Shown piece by piece: positions 33,776-47,000 of a DNA stretch of 64,000 nucleotides. The stretch's first letter is position 1; the number at the start of each line of letters is the position of its first letter. Source of the stretch: Alviniconcha marisindica (taxonomy: Eukaryota; Mollusca; Gastropoda; Provannidae). The translations under genes were made by a program, and so were the position numbers. Location of the stretch: the NCBI GenBank assembly GCA_018857735.1, contig JABMCL010000106.1, positions 926,001 to 990,000 on the forward strand. The letters run 5' to 3'. The notes beneath the pieces were generated by a model. It searched no databases. It saw only the letters and a list, made by a program, of their open reading frames with translations, and was not told the origin of the DNA.

Positions 33776-34965
33776 TTGTTGAGGCTGCCCGGGAATTGCT
33801 GCAAAATTAATGCGATACGTGAAGTTCCACATCCATCATGGCCCCGCAACGCAAGGCTGATTGCACACGATCTAGCTACACGACGCGATTTCACGTGATA
33901 AGGAAAACCTACCAGCTCAACATTGCACATGCAGTTTTAAAACTGGCAAATCTGATTTTAAAGGTCTTGGAAGTTTAGCATTCGACCAAAAACAAAAACC
34001 GGGTGCATCTTTTCAAAGTAAATTGCAGTTTACTGCACCGGTACCGTTATCCAAAAGATTACCATTCATATTTCCTCCATACAATCCGTCTAATCGGATA
34101 CGAAGATAAGATTGCAAAATGCTTTAAAATGAAATCTCAGCACAACCTTGCCGGGTAATAATGTGTTGAAAAATCATTCCATGAACAGGAGTGAAAAATT
34201 TCCCCCCGGTCTACACCCTTCGCGCGTCTCGCACAGAATGAACTGCACAGTAAGCGTAACAACGCCTCCCGCCAAGTTGCTTGGTCGGGCACAGCTGGCT
34301 TTGCGGAAGGCTCGATGCACTAGGTTTCAGCTTCCAGCATATTTTTTTACCGTTTTTAGTTTTTTCTATTAAATAACGATTGACAATTAGTGTTTAAATA
34401 GTTACCGTACATGAAAAACGCAAAAGAATACAAAACAAGTTTTTTCGCTTTTTACCACCGACGCTTTCACTGAACACTTCCGAACGTCACGGCGCGAAAC
34501 ACGAATAATCACTGTAGAATCAGTTACTGTATGAAACAAAAGCGTCTTCTGATGTTACCAAAGGGTGTCCCAGTCAACATAAAATGCCTTTTCTGCTGTG
34601 TCTGGTAAAATTTTGTAGATTTATGTGCGTTCACAAGCTCCACGTGAGGGGTGCAAAACGTAAACATTGCCACTTTCAACATGTTTCACATGCGTTATCA
34701 ATGAAAAGTATAGCAAATCACGGCAAGATTGGTCTTGTTTGAAAGAGAATCGGTTGTAGAAACGCGTAAGCTATATGAATTGCGTAAGCGGTATTATAAT
34801 ACTCGATTAATCAAGGAAAAACAAAACATAAACAAGCTGTACTGACTGGTTCGACCGCTGCCATTTTCATTGCCAATGCGCATGTGTGACGTTCACCTGC
34901 ATTTTGATTGGCTAGATTAGACACCGCCTCCAGATGTCAAGGTCAAAGTTCGACCAGCTGTCATC
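33776..34965. promoter_or_regulatory. Divergent promoter region, cyclin E and BtpA gene
   Basis: About 1.2 kb between the two start codons. GGCGCGAAAC at 34491-34500 is, on the minus strand, a canonical TTTCGCGCC E2F site, which fits G1/S control of cyclin E. Other candidates are an E-box CACGTG at 33892-33897, an NRF1-like TGCGCATG at 34877-34884 and an inverted CCAAT (ATTGG) at 34907-34911, about 55 bp from the BtpA start codon. Transcription starts are not identifiable from sequence. CG dinucleotides are denser here than in neighbouring introns. Confidence 0.5.
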
Positions 34966-35071
34966 ATGGCGTCTGCAAGGAGCGTTGCTACTACTTTGGA
35001 GCGCTTTTCCAAATTATTCAAGCATGATTTGGGAAATGTCATAGGCGTGATACATGTTCCTGCGTTGCCAG
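34966..35071 (+). CDS. BtpA-family coding exon 1
   Basis: 106 nt ending in phase 1 before donor GTAATG. It encodes the putative targeting peptide and GNVIGVIHVPALP. The ATG is the first in an open frame and gives the family's usual spacing to the first beta strand. Confidence 0.93.
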
Positions 35072-38000
35072 GTAATGTCCACAGGTGGTGTGAATTTTAC
35101 AAGCCTCCAATTTTTAATTTTAGGCAAAGCGTATCATGTTTGTCCTGATATTGGTTTTTGAGCGAGTCGAAAGTAGGACAAGGATGTTAGTAGATATTGG
35201 TAAGAAAGCATTAGCCCTTTCAGAGTTTCACCAAACACACGTTCGCCTTCTATTTTTATTGTGTGTGTTTTAAGGGGCATGTGTCTTATGTTGTTTGCAT
35301 CAGGTGCTTGCATTAGGAACGACCGTGTTGCTGAAGATGCATGCTGATGAGTGGCCTTTCACAGTTGAAGGTTGCGTGCATTCTCCTGGGGTTGCCTTAT
35401 GCAATTTTGATGAGAGGCAGCCAAGGCAAGGCGTGCTTGTTGCTAAGACACGAAATGATCGCCCGTAGGCTTGAACGATAGACAGAGCAGACAGTTAATT
35501 GTCAGTGCTTGTGGGGAATTGCATGGCTTTGCCCACGACTACAGTTGCAGCATTTTACACTGAAAGAATGTCAGATTTTACTGGCACACAGCCATGGACA
35601 GGTCCACGCACACAGCTGTGTGATACATAGTTCAGGAGCTGTGTGAGAGTTGAGGTGGCCGTCCTGGGCTTTCTGTCCTAACAAGCCTAGCTTATGGCTT
35701 CCATGGACATAAAGCAATATTAAACCATGCCCACGCATTGGTCTCAGCTTGTCCCTAATATGTCAACCAACATCCAAGGACATTAAGCAACACTGGAAGG
35801 AAGGAAGGAAGCTGTGTGATTATAATTTAAGAAACAAAATTAAACAGGACCTTGATGAACAGCTTTAAACTTGTGAGAGATAGGTGATACAGAGATGAGA
35901 GATTCAGGTTTTGCTAAGCTTTTATGCTATGTGCTGATTCAAGACTTGCGCTGAATGAAGCCGGTGCATAATGATTTGAGATCTTCAGCTGTATTTTTGC
36001 ATGCACCAGTTCAAATCCCCAAAGGCTTAATTTGGTTCAGCCCATCCAGACATGGAGCAACTGGTACTCTTGTGCCAATTTAAAGGCACACATGTGACAT
36101 GGCACCCCTCCCCTCCCCCCACCACACACACACATACACATAGGAACTCCATGCAAATAGTGATAAATTTCAGGTGTTCTATGCTAAAATGGTGACATTC
36201 CATGCTGTAATAGTCATACATTTCACTTTTTCAGGCACTACATGCTATCACAGTGATAAATTTCAGACACCATGCAGTAATAGTAATAAGTTTAGGCAGT
36301 CCACGCAGTAACAGTAATAAATTTCTGCTTTCCATGCAGTAACAGTGATAAATCCAAGGCGTGTGTGTGTGCGTGCAGGTGTGTGGATGTAGGGGTGTAT
36401 GTTGTTTTGGTCACAATTGGTGGTGCAGATGGGTGTATACTTTTAACTATGCTTGTTGATGTATCATATTGTATGTTAGTGTTGTTTGCTTATGTTTGTA
36501 TGCTTACCACTTTTGAGACACTTTCCTTGTAAAACTTGGTGAATAAAGAATCTGAATCTGAAAAGTGCAGCATTCCATGCAGCAGCAGTGATAAATTTCT
36601 GCATTCCATGGAGTAATGGTGATAAATTTCTGCATTCCATGCAGTAACGGTGATAAAGTTCTGCATTCCATGCAGTAACAGTGATACATTTCCAGCATTC
36701 CCTGCAGTAACAGAGATAAATGTCTGCATTCCATGGAGTAACAGTGATAAATTTCTGCATTCCATGCAGTAACAGTGATACATTTCCAGCATTCCCTGCA
36801 GTAACAGTGATAAATGTCTGCATTCCATGCAGTAACAGTGATAATCTGCATCCATGAGTAACAGTGATAATTTCCAGTCTATGCAGTAACAGTGATACAT
36901 TTCCAGCATTCCCTGCAGTAACAGTGATAAATTTCTGCATTCCATGCAATAACAGTGATAAATTTCTGCATTCCATGCAGTAACAGTGATACATTTCTGC
37001 ATTCCCTGCAGTAACACTAACAGTGATACATTTCTGCATTCCATGCAGTAACAGTGATACATTTCCAGCATTCCCTGCAATAACAGTGACAAATTTCTGC
37101 ATTCCATGCAGTGACAGTCATACATTTCTGCACTCCATGCAGTAACAGTGATAAATTTCCAGCAGTCCATGCAGTAACAGTGATAAGTTTCCAGCAGTCC
37201 ATGCAGTAACAGTGATACATTTCAGCACTCCATGCAGTGACATCATACATTTCTGCATTCAAAGCAGTAACAGGATAAAATTTCAGCAGTCCATGCAATA
37301 ACAGTGACAGAATTTCAGCACTTTCCCTGCAGTGACAGTCATACATTTCTGCACTACCATGCAGTAACAGTGATAAATTTCCCGGGAGTCCATGCAATAA
37401 CAGTGATCAGTGTTCCCGCACTCCATGCAGTAACAGTGAAACATTTCAGCACTCCATGGGAAAAACATCAAAGTAACAGAGATAAAATTTCAGGCAGTCC
37501 ATGCAATAACAGTGATCAGTGTCAGCACTCAAGGCTGTAACAGTGAAAGATTTCAGGCACACAGTGGGAAAAACAACAAATAACAGTGATACATTTCAGG
37601 CAGTCCATGCAATAACACACTTAACAGTGCAGTGTCAGTACTCAAGGCTGTAACAGTGAAAGATTTCAGACACACAGTGCAGTAACAGTGTGAAATTTCA
37701 GGCAGTCCATGCAATAACACATTAACAGTGCAGTGTCAGCACTCAAGGCTGTAACAGTGAAAGATTTCAGGCACACAGTGCGGTAACAGTGTAAATTTAA
37801 GGCAGTCCAGCAATAACAGTGATCAATGTCAGCACTTCATGGTGTAACAGTGAAATATTTCAGGTACACAATGTAGTAACAGTGATACATTTCCAGCAGT
37901 CCAGGCAGTAAGTGAGAACTTCCAGGCAGTAACAGTGATCAGTGTCAGCACTCAAGGCTGTAACAATGAAATATTTCAGGCACACAGTGCAGTAACAGTG

Positions 38001-41000
38001 ATACATTTCAGGCAGTCCAGGAAGTCAGTGATACATTTCAGGCAGTCCATGCAATAACACACTTAACAGTGCAGTGTCAGTACTCAAGGCTGTAACAGTG
38101 AAAGATTTCAGGCACACAGTGGAAAACAACAACTACTAACAGTGAGAAATTTCAGGCAGTCCATGCAATAACACACTTAACAGTGCAGTGTCAGTACTCA
38201 AGGCTGTAACAGTGAAAGATTTCACACACACAGTGCGGTAACAGTGTGAAATTTAAGGCAGTCCATGCAATAACAGTGATCAATATCAGCACTTCATGGT
38301 GTAACAGTGAAAGATTTCAGGTACACAATGTAGTAACAGTGATACATTTCCAGCAGTCCAGGCAGTAAGTGAGAACTTTCAGGCAGTCCAGGCACTGGGC
38401 AGTAACAGTGATCAGTGTCAGCACTCAAGGCTGTAACAATGAAATATTTCAGGCACACAGTGCAGTAACAGTGATACATTTCAGGCAGTCCAGGAAGTAA
38501 GTGATACATTTCAGGCAGTCCATGCAATAACAGTGATCAGTGTCAGCACTCAAGGCTGTAACAGTGATCAGTGTCAGCACTCAAGGCTGTAACAGTGATC
38601 AGTGTCAGCACTCAAGGCTGTAACAGTTAAAGATTTCAGGCACACAGTGGCCAGTGCAGCAACACTACAGTGAGAAATTTCAGACAGCCCGGGCAGTAAG
38701 TGAGAAATTTCAGGCAGTCTATGCAATAACAATAATACATTTCAAGCAGTCTGTGCAGTGATCAGTGTCAGCACCCCATGCTGTAACAGTGAAAGATTTC
38801 AGGCACACAATACAGTAACAGTGGTAAATTTCAGCACTCCAAGCAGTAACAGCGATGACTTACACAGTCTAATTGATGCAGTAAAACTAGAAGTGATAAG
38901 TTTCAGACAGTTTTGCAGTAATGGTAATAAATTTCAGGTACTTTATGCAGTACTAGTGATGATCTGCAGACAAGCAATGGTGATGAACATTAGACAATCA
39001 GTGCAATAACAGTGATAAATTTGAGGCATTTTATGCCCTTTATAATAATAGTACAATTTTGGGCCCCTTATGCTCTAACTGTAGTAAATTTCAGGCATTC
39101 TGTGCAGTGACGTTAATGGACTTCAGGCACTCCATGCAGTGACGTTAATGGATTTCAGGCACTCCATGCAGTGATGTTACCTTCATGGATTTCAGGCACT
39201 CCATGCAGTGATGTTGATGAATTTCAGGCACTAACTCTGTGCAATGATGTTGATGAATTTTAGGAACTTGCAGTGATATTGATGGATTTCAGGCACTCCA
39301 TGCAATGATGTTGATGAATTTCAGACACTGATTCTGTGCAATGATGTTGATAAATTTTAGGAACTTGCAGTGATGTTGATGGATTTCAGGCACTCCATGC
39401 AATGATGCTGATGAATTTCAGACACTAATTCTGTGCAATGATGTTGATGAATTTTAGGAACTTGCAGTGATGTAGATGGATTTCAGGCACTCCATGTAAT
39501 GGTGTTGATAAATTTCAGGAACTCCATGCAGTAACAATGATGCAAACAAGATTATTGACGAGGCATGCCGGGAGGCTGTCATCTACAAGGACTTGGGAGT
39601 GGTGAGCTTTGTGACCTGTCTTAAAAAGTAAAGAACAGTGTCTGTTTGTGCAGTGCTGTCGACACCATGAATGATTTGGTGCTCGAACCGCTAACCCACT
39701 GAAACTGTAGAGATGAAACCTGGTGTGAAGATTCCTGAGGGCATGACTGCGGCCCTGCTTGTCGGGTAGTGCCATGGTGTAATGGTTAGCGCTCTGGACT
39801 GTCCCACCAGCAACCACAAGTTCAAATCTGAATGGAACCTATTTTTTCTCTCTAACATCCCCCACGCGATTAAAAAAAATTAAAAAAAAAATCAGTTACT
39901 GCAACACCAGTATGAAAATGTACTACCTTTCTTTGCTGTGTTTGTCTCTGTGTCAGCATGTGCATCATCAAAAATAGATTCAGTGCTTCCATTTAGGTGG
40001 AAGAGATGGCCAAAGTGGGTACTTTGCTGGTATATTTATAAAGCACACACAGCTGTGTCTAAATTTGAATCTCGCCATCCCCCATCTTCTTCTTTTTCTT
40101 CTTTGCATAGAATTTAACTGCAGAGAAATCTCAGGGTGGGCGCAAAGCCTAGCACATTACGGTCACCCATCCATTTGGTGACCATGCTCGACCATGCTTA
40201 ACTTTGGCTTTCGAGAGTGAGTGTTCTTGCTTTGCACCACTGACTCTTTCATCTGAAATAGTGCTTTGCCCTGATATTACTTAAACAGTTGTCTGAGGTT
40301 AAAAATGTTGTGTCCTCTCTTTTGTTTTGTTTGTCTCTCTCTCTCTGCCTGAGTGTCTCTATCTCTCTCATTCCCATCAAATTTGGGAAGTTTCACAGTC
40401 TCAGAGACTGAATGTTGTTCAGCTTTTCATATGAATAAATATTAACTCATTCACTGATTGAGTGATCCACAGGAAATGTTCATCTTATTTTATTGTTTAA
40501 GGGAGGCAATTGATGCACTTCCTGTTTTGGCAAAAACTTTATTTGTCATTTAAAAAATTTTTTGCAGTTTTCAGATCTTTTAAACTCTACAGCATGAAAA
40601 TCTATGTTGAGCTTGACATATTCATGCCATTTATTGTCAACCATTGTCAAAGTCACTTGGGCTTTGAAAAATAAAGACAGTGTGTGTGTGTGTGTGTGTG
40701 TGTGTTAATTTTGAATGTCATCCATATAAGGTTTTGCTGATCTATTTAAAAAATAAAAAGAAGCAGCCTGAAACATGGTTAACTACTAGTGTTCTAAAAC
40801 AAAATATAAAAATATTACCCTGAAAAAGTGCACACCTTTTGTATTGTCCGATTAAGATTAGCTTATCTTTTTAACAGTTTGTGGGTTAGTTTGGATTTTG
40901 TTTCTTAGTTCTGATATAACCCTATGCGATTGACTGGGCTCAAAACACCAACTATCTTAACTAACTAATAATCATCTTGTTTCCAGGACGGCGTCATTGT

Positions 41001-44000
41001 GGAGAACATGCATGATGTCCCCTACATGCAGTCTGACAGCGTGGGGCCAGAGGTCACGGCCATGATGACAGCCATCTGCATTCACGTCAAGCGACTGCTG
41101 AAGCCCAGTCCTGTGGGCGTTCAAGTGCTGGCAGGGGCCAACAAACAGGCTATGGCCGTTGCCAAGGCTGCAGGTAGGTGTTGGGTCATGGCTGTTGTCA
41201 AGGTTGCAGGTCGATGGTGGGATCATGGCTGTTGCCAAGGTTGCCGGTGGGTGGTGGGGTCATGGCCGTTGCCAAGGTGGGTAGTGGGGTCATGGCCGTT
41301 GCCAAGGCTGCAGGTGGGTGGTGGGGTCATGGCTGATGCAAAGGCTGCAGGTGGGTGGTGGGGTTATGGCCACTGCCAAGGCTGCAGGTGGGTGGTGGGG
41401 TCATGGCCATTGTCAAGGCTGCAGGTGGGTGGTGGGGTCATGGCCACTGCCAAGGCTGCAGGTGGCTGGTGGGGTCATGGCTGTTGTCAAGGCTGCAGGT
41501 GGGTGGTGGGGTCATGGTTGTTGCCAAGGCTGCAGGTGGCTGGTGGGTCATGGCCACTGCCAAGGCTGCAGGTGGGTGGTAGGTCATGGCTGTTGCCAAG
41601 GCTACAGGTGGGTGTTGGGGTCATGGCTGTTGCCAAGGCTGCAGGTCAGTAGTGGGGTCATGGCTGTTGTCAAGGCTGTGGGTGGGTGTTGGGGTCATGG
41701 CCATTGCCATGGCAGTGTGTGGGTGGTGGGGTCATGGCCATAGCCAAGGCTGCAGGTCAATGGTGGTGGGGTTATGGCCTTTGCCAAGGCTGCAAGTGGG
41801 TGGTGGCAGGGTCATGGCTGTTGCCAAGGCTAAGAGATCCTAAGAGGATGCACCTCTGGTAGAGTTTATGTACCATGTATTTACATGCATGCCAGGTGAG
41901 AGTTACCGTAGGTGACTCAGGTCTTTGTTGGTGTTGTGTTACATATTTCGAGTGCTAATTAACTCCCTTGTGTGTTGATTCTGCACAAGTGCTCTGGGCC
42001 TCGTTCTGTTTCAGATTTTAGATCTGCGAAATCCATCATGGCAGATTGTTCTTGTTCTGGTCTGTGTGATAAACACTGTGGGCAGATGTTCAGATTCATG
42101 AGGTATTTGATGGACTAATACACAGAGGGGCCTGGGTACAAACTTGGAGAATGATGGTAACATGTTAAATTTGATCAGATAAATGAAATGTTGCTAGCTG
42201 CTTGAATAAATGCCTTATTATTAATTATATGTCCTCAGCATGGTATTTGCAGAAATATGTTTTGTAAATAGGTACATCAAGAGTTGAATTGATTGATCCT
42301 TGAATGAAGAATCCTTGTCCTTGATTTCTACCAGTAATTTTTCATAAGTTTGACTTTGTGAGTGGTGTGTGTGTGTGTTGTGCAGACCTGGAGTTCATTC
42401 GTGCGGAGGGATTTGTGTTTTCACATGTGGCTGACGAGGGCTTGATGAATGCCTGTGCGGGAGATCTCATGCGCTACCGACACAGCATCGGTGCAGATAA
42501 TATTATGGTGTTTGCTGATGTCAAGAAAAAACACAGGTACAGGATTGTTTTCATCTTGACCTTTTTGACTTTAATCCATTCTATAGACTTGGAGTAAGCC
42601 TAAATCAACAGTGATGGTGTTACTGAAACGGTGAAACAGCTATTAACATCCAGTTGCGTTTTGAAAACTGTCTGTATACTACATAATGATACGCTAATAC
42701 TTGAGTGAAAACATTTTCTGAAGATTTTTGAATGCAGCAAATTTGACTGAGAGAAAAATATTCTGTTGAGGACTGAAGGCATCATTAGCTGAGTTGCATA
42801 TAATTCAGCTTGTAAGCTCCCCAGGTTGTTTTGAGATGAGGCGCCATAAATACTTGTTATTATTAGCTTTCTCAAGCAGTGGTGCAATCAGACTATAAAG
42901 GAGGGAGAGAGAGAAAGAGGAATCGTGAGAGTCGAGGTGGCCGTCCTGGGCTGTCCGTCCTAACGAGCCTTCTGGTTTCCGTGGACGTAAAGCTATATTG
43001 AACCATGCTTTGGCATTGGTCTCAGCTTGTCCCTAATATGTCAGCCGACATCCGAGGACATTAAGCAACACAACTGTACTGAAAGAGGAATAAAGTGAGC
43101 TCAGGATCTGTGTGAACAGGGAGGTGGGCCTGGGCTCTCGTTCCCTATCCCGTTCTTCTCCTGTCCATAATAAGGCTCATGGAGTAATGGTTGCTGTTGA
43201 TGTAAAGCACCATAAAAGAAATGAAGAAAAACAAAAACCTGTTGAGATTCTGCTTTCATACTGTTTGTGCTGAACCCTCATGGTAGAAATGATGAGCGCA
43301 TGTGAAACAAAGCGACAGGTGAAGAGGAAGGACTGGTGGGTCATAGTGTTGTGGAAATAGTGACTCTCATGCATTGTTTGATACCTATAGAACTCTCATG
43401 CATTGTTTGATGTCTTCAGAACTCCCAGGCACTCTCTGATGTCTTTAGAAGTCACAGGCATTGTTTGATGTCTTCAAGAACTCTCATGCATTGTTTGATG
43501 TCTTCAGAACTCTCGTGCATTGTTTGATGTCTTCAGAACTCTCATGCATTGCTTGGTGTCTGCAGAACTCTCGTGCATTGTTTGATGTCTTCAGAACTCT
43601 CATGCATTGTTTGAATTGTTCACAGTTCTCATGCAATCACAGCGGATGTGGACATTGTCGAAACGGCACAGGCTGCCAAGTTCTTCCTGGCTGACGGAGT
43701 TATTGTTACTGGCCCCGCTACAGGACAGGTGGCTAGCGTAAAGGAGATCAGAGGTCAGTGAGTGGAAGGCCACTCATTATTCCCAGTCCGACAATGTTTA
43801 CGACACATAATGATAATCTAGTGCGCTGAATCCCTCTCTACGATACATGTGTGAGGCTCCAAAGTGCTGTACATGAAATATTACACATGCGCACACGCAT
43901 ACAATCTCTCAACCCCTCACCTCCACTTCCCTCTCTACATAATCAATGTATGTGCTGTTGTCTGGTTGTACTGTGCTTGGAAATGTTGATGTATGTGCTG

Positions 44001-47000
44001 TAGTCTGGTTGTACCGTGGATGAGTATGTTTATATATGTGTACTGTAGTCTGGCTGTACTGTGTATGAGAATGTTTATGTGTTTGTACTGTAGTCTGGCT
44101 GGATTGTGCATGAGAATGTTTATATGTGTTCTGTAGTCTGGTTGTACTGTGCATAAAAATGTTTATGTATGTGCTGTAGTCTAGTTGTACTGTGCATGGA
44201 AATGTTTATGTGTGTACTGTAGTATGGTTGTATTGTGCATGAAACTTTATGTGTGTGCTTTAGTCTGGTTGTACTGTGCATGAAAATGTTTATATGTGTG
44301 CTGTCATCTGGTTGTACTGTGCATGGAAATGTGTATGTGTGTCCTGTAGTCTGGTTGTACTGTGCTTGGAAATGTTTATGTATGTGCTGTAGTCTAGTTG
44401 TACTGTGCATGAAAATGTTTACATGTGTACTGTAGTCTGGTTGTACTGTGCATGAAACTGTTTATGTGTGTACTGTAGTCTGGTTGTACTGTGCATAAAA
44501 ATGTTTATGTATGTGCTGTAGTTTAGTTGTACCATGCATGGAAATGTTTATGGGTGTGCAGTAGTCAGGTTGTACTGTGCATGAAACTGTTTATGTGTGT
44601 GCTTTAGTCTGGTTGTACTGTGCTTGAAAATGTTTATGGGTGTGCAGTAGTCAGGTTGTACTGTGCATGAAAATGTTTATGTGTTTGCTTTAGTCTGGTT
44701 GTACTGTGCATGAAAATGTTTATATGTGTGCTGTAGTCTGGTTGTACTGTGTATGAAACTGTTTATGTGTGTGCTTTAGTCTGGTTATACTGTGCATGAA
44801 TTTTTTTATGGGTGTGCTGTAGTCAGGTTGTACTGTGCATGAAAATGTTTATGTGTGTGCTTTAGTCTGGTTATACTGTGCATGAAAATGTTTATTTGTG
44901 TGCTGTAGTCTGGTTGTATTGTGCATGAAAATGTTTGTGTGCTGTAGTCTGGTTGTACTGTGCATGAAAATGTTTATGTGTGTGCTCATGTCTGGTTGTA
45001 CTGTGATAATGTTTATAATGTGTGTACTGTTGACTGGTTGTACTGTGCACGGGAATGTTCATATTAATTATAATGTGTGTACTGCACTGGTTGTTTTGTT
45101 CATGGGAATGTTTATGTGTGTACTGCAGTCTGGTTGTACTGTGCATGGGAATGTTTATGTGTGTACTGTAGTCTGGTTGTACTGTGCAGATTGTATTGTG
45201 TTTTTATTTTACTTTTGTATTGTTTAATCTGTTTCCCCTTTTTTTTTATCTTTGCATTTGTCCTTCCCTTTTATCTTTGTGTTTGTCCTGTTTGTATTCA
45301 TTATTTAATCTGTCCATTTTTCACTTGACGTTTGCATTAATAATTCTTTTCTTACTGTTGTACCTGGCGAAGCAGCTGCCAAAATTCTGACGTGTTGATA
45401 ACTTTGTGTTTATATACTGTTGGTTATGGATAGCATTACAATATTGTCTTTGAATTGTCAAGGCCTTGGCAATACTAGAAAGAGAAGAGACGTTTTCCAT
45501 TATCTGAAGCAAAAATCTTGCTCGATATACTGTTTGCAAGACACGCATTTCAGTACCAAATTAGAAACATACGTCAAAGCTGAATGGGGATATAATTGCT
45601 TCTTTGCATCTTACAGCTCTAATTCAAGGGGAGTAGCAGTAATGTTTATGAACAATTTTGAATTCAAAATCAACGATGTAAAGCGAGATAGGAACGGAAA
45701 TTTCATTCTTGTTTCCTTCTTAATGAAGGATAAAGATATTTTGCTTGTCAATGTTTACGGACCGAACCGGGATACACCAGCTTTTTATGAAGAGCTAACG
45801 GAAATGGTTAAAGAATACCAAAACCATAATATAATTATAGTAGGCGACGGGAATTTAGTGTTAGACCCCCAGTTAGACAGTTATAATTATAAACATATAA
45901 ACAACCCAAAAGCCAAAGAGTCCGTTGAAAATATGATGTTAGAACTAGGTTTAACTGACATTTGGAAAGAAGCTAATCCTGACTGCAAACGTTATACGTG
46001 GAGAAAAACGAAACCACTTAAGCAAAGTAGGCTTGATTATTTTCTACTCTCTGACTACTTAGTCTCCAGTTTTGAAGATACAGACATTCTTCCTGGATAT
46101 CGGTCTGACCATTCAATGGTTACCCTTAAGCTTCGCTTTGGAAAAGAAATGAAACGAAACACCTTTTGGAAATTTAATTGCTCACTACTGAAAGATAAAA
46201 AATACATTGATGAAATAAATGATGAAATAAATAATGTTATAGAACAATATGCAGCCCCCCACTACGATAAAGCAAGTATCTCGGGCATTGCCAAATCTGA
46301 CCTTGAACTTACAGTTTCTGACAAGGTTTTTCTAGATTTTTTGCTCATGAAAATAAGATCACGAACAATCTCTTATGCGACAATGAAGAAGAAAAAAACA
46401 TGAGAGAAAGAAGAAAGTTTGTTAAGAGATATTAAATTATTTGAAGAGAAAGAAAGTAAAACAGATGGATATTAAGCATATTGCAGAGAAAAATAAAGAA
46501 CTAGTTTCACTACGGAAGAAAACAATGGAGGGTGTACTACTGCTATCAAAAGCGAGGTGGGTGGCAGAAGGAGAAAAGATATCAAAATACTTTTGTAACC
46601 TGGAGAAAAGGCACTATGTTAGTAAACAAATGATAAAACTAATTGACGCAAAAGGTGAGGAAATTAAAGAACCACTTGACATAAATAAAGAAGTTAACAA
46701 TTTTTATAGTAATTTGTATAAAGCCAAGGACCTAGAAGAGTGTGAGATTGAACAACTGGTAACGGAAATTCCAAAACTATCTGAGGAGGAACCAAGACCA
46801 TTAGAAGGGAAAATAACAATAGAGGAGGCAGGAACAGCGTTGAAAAATATGAAACATGGAGAAAGCCCTGGTACGGATGGTTTTGGGGCAGAATTTTTCA
46901 AGTGCTTTTGGAAGCAGCTTGGACCATTTGTAGTTAGAGCTTTAAATAAGGCATTTGATGATGGCGAGCTATCCACCACTCAAAAGGAAGGCATTATTAC

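Noticed and set aside
36476..37397. Minus-strand frames of 115-226 codons with repeated AWNAE/CYCMEC phrases
   Set aside because: They are the reverse of the exon 2 edge minisatellite in an intron of a plus-strand gene, open only by repetition.
40999..41652. 217-codon frame extending exon 3 of the BtpA gene
   Set aside because: The true exon ends at the first GCAG-GTAGGT. Exon 4 joins in phase there and restores the family sequence. The extension translates the donor-edge repeat.
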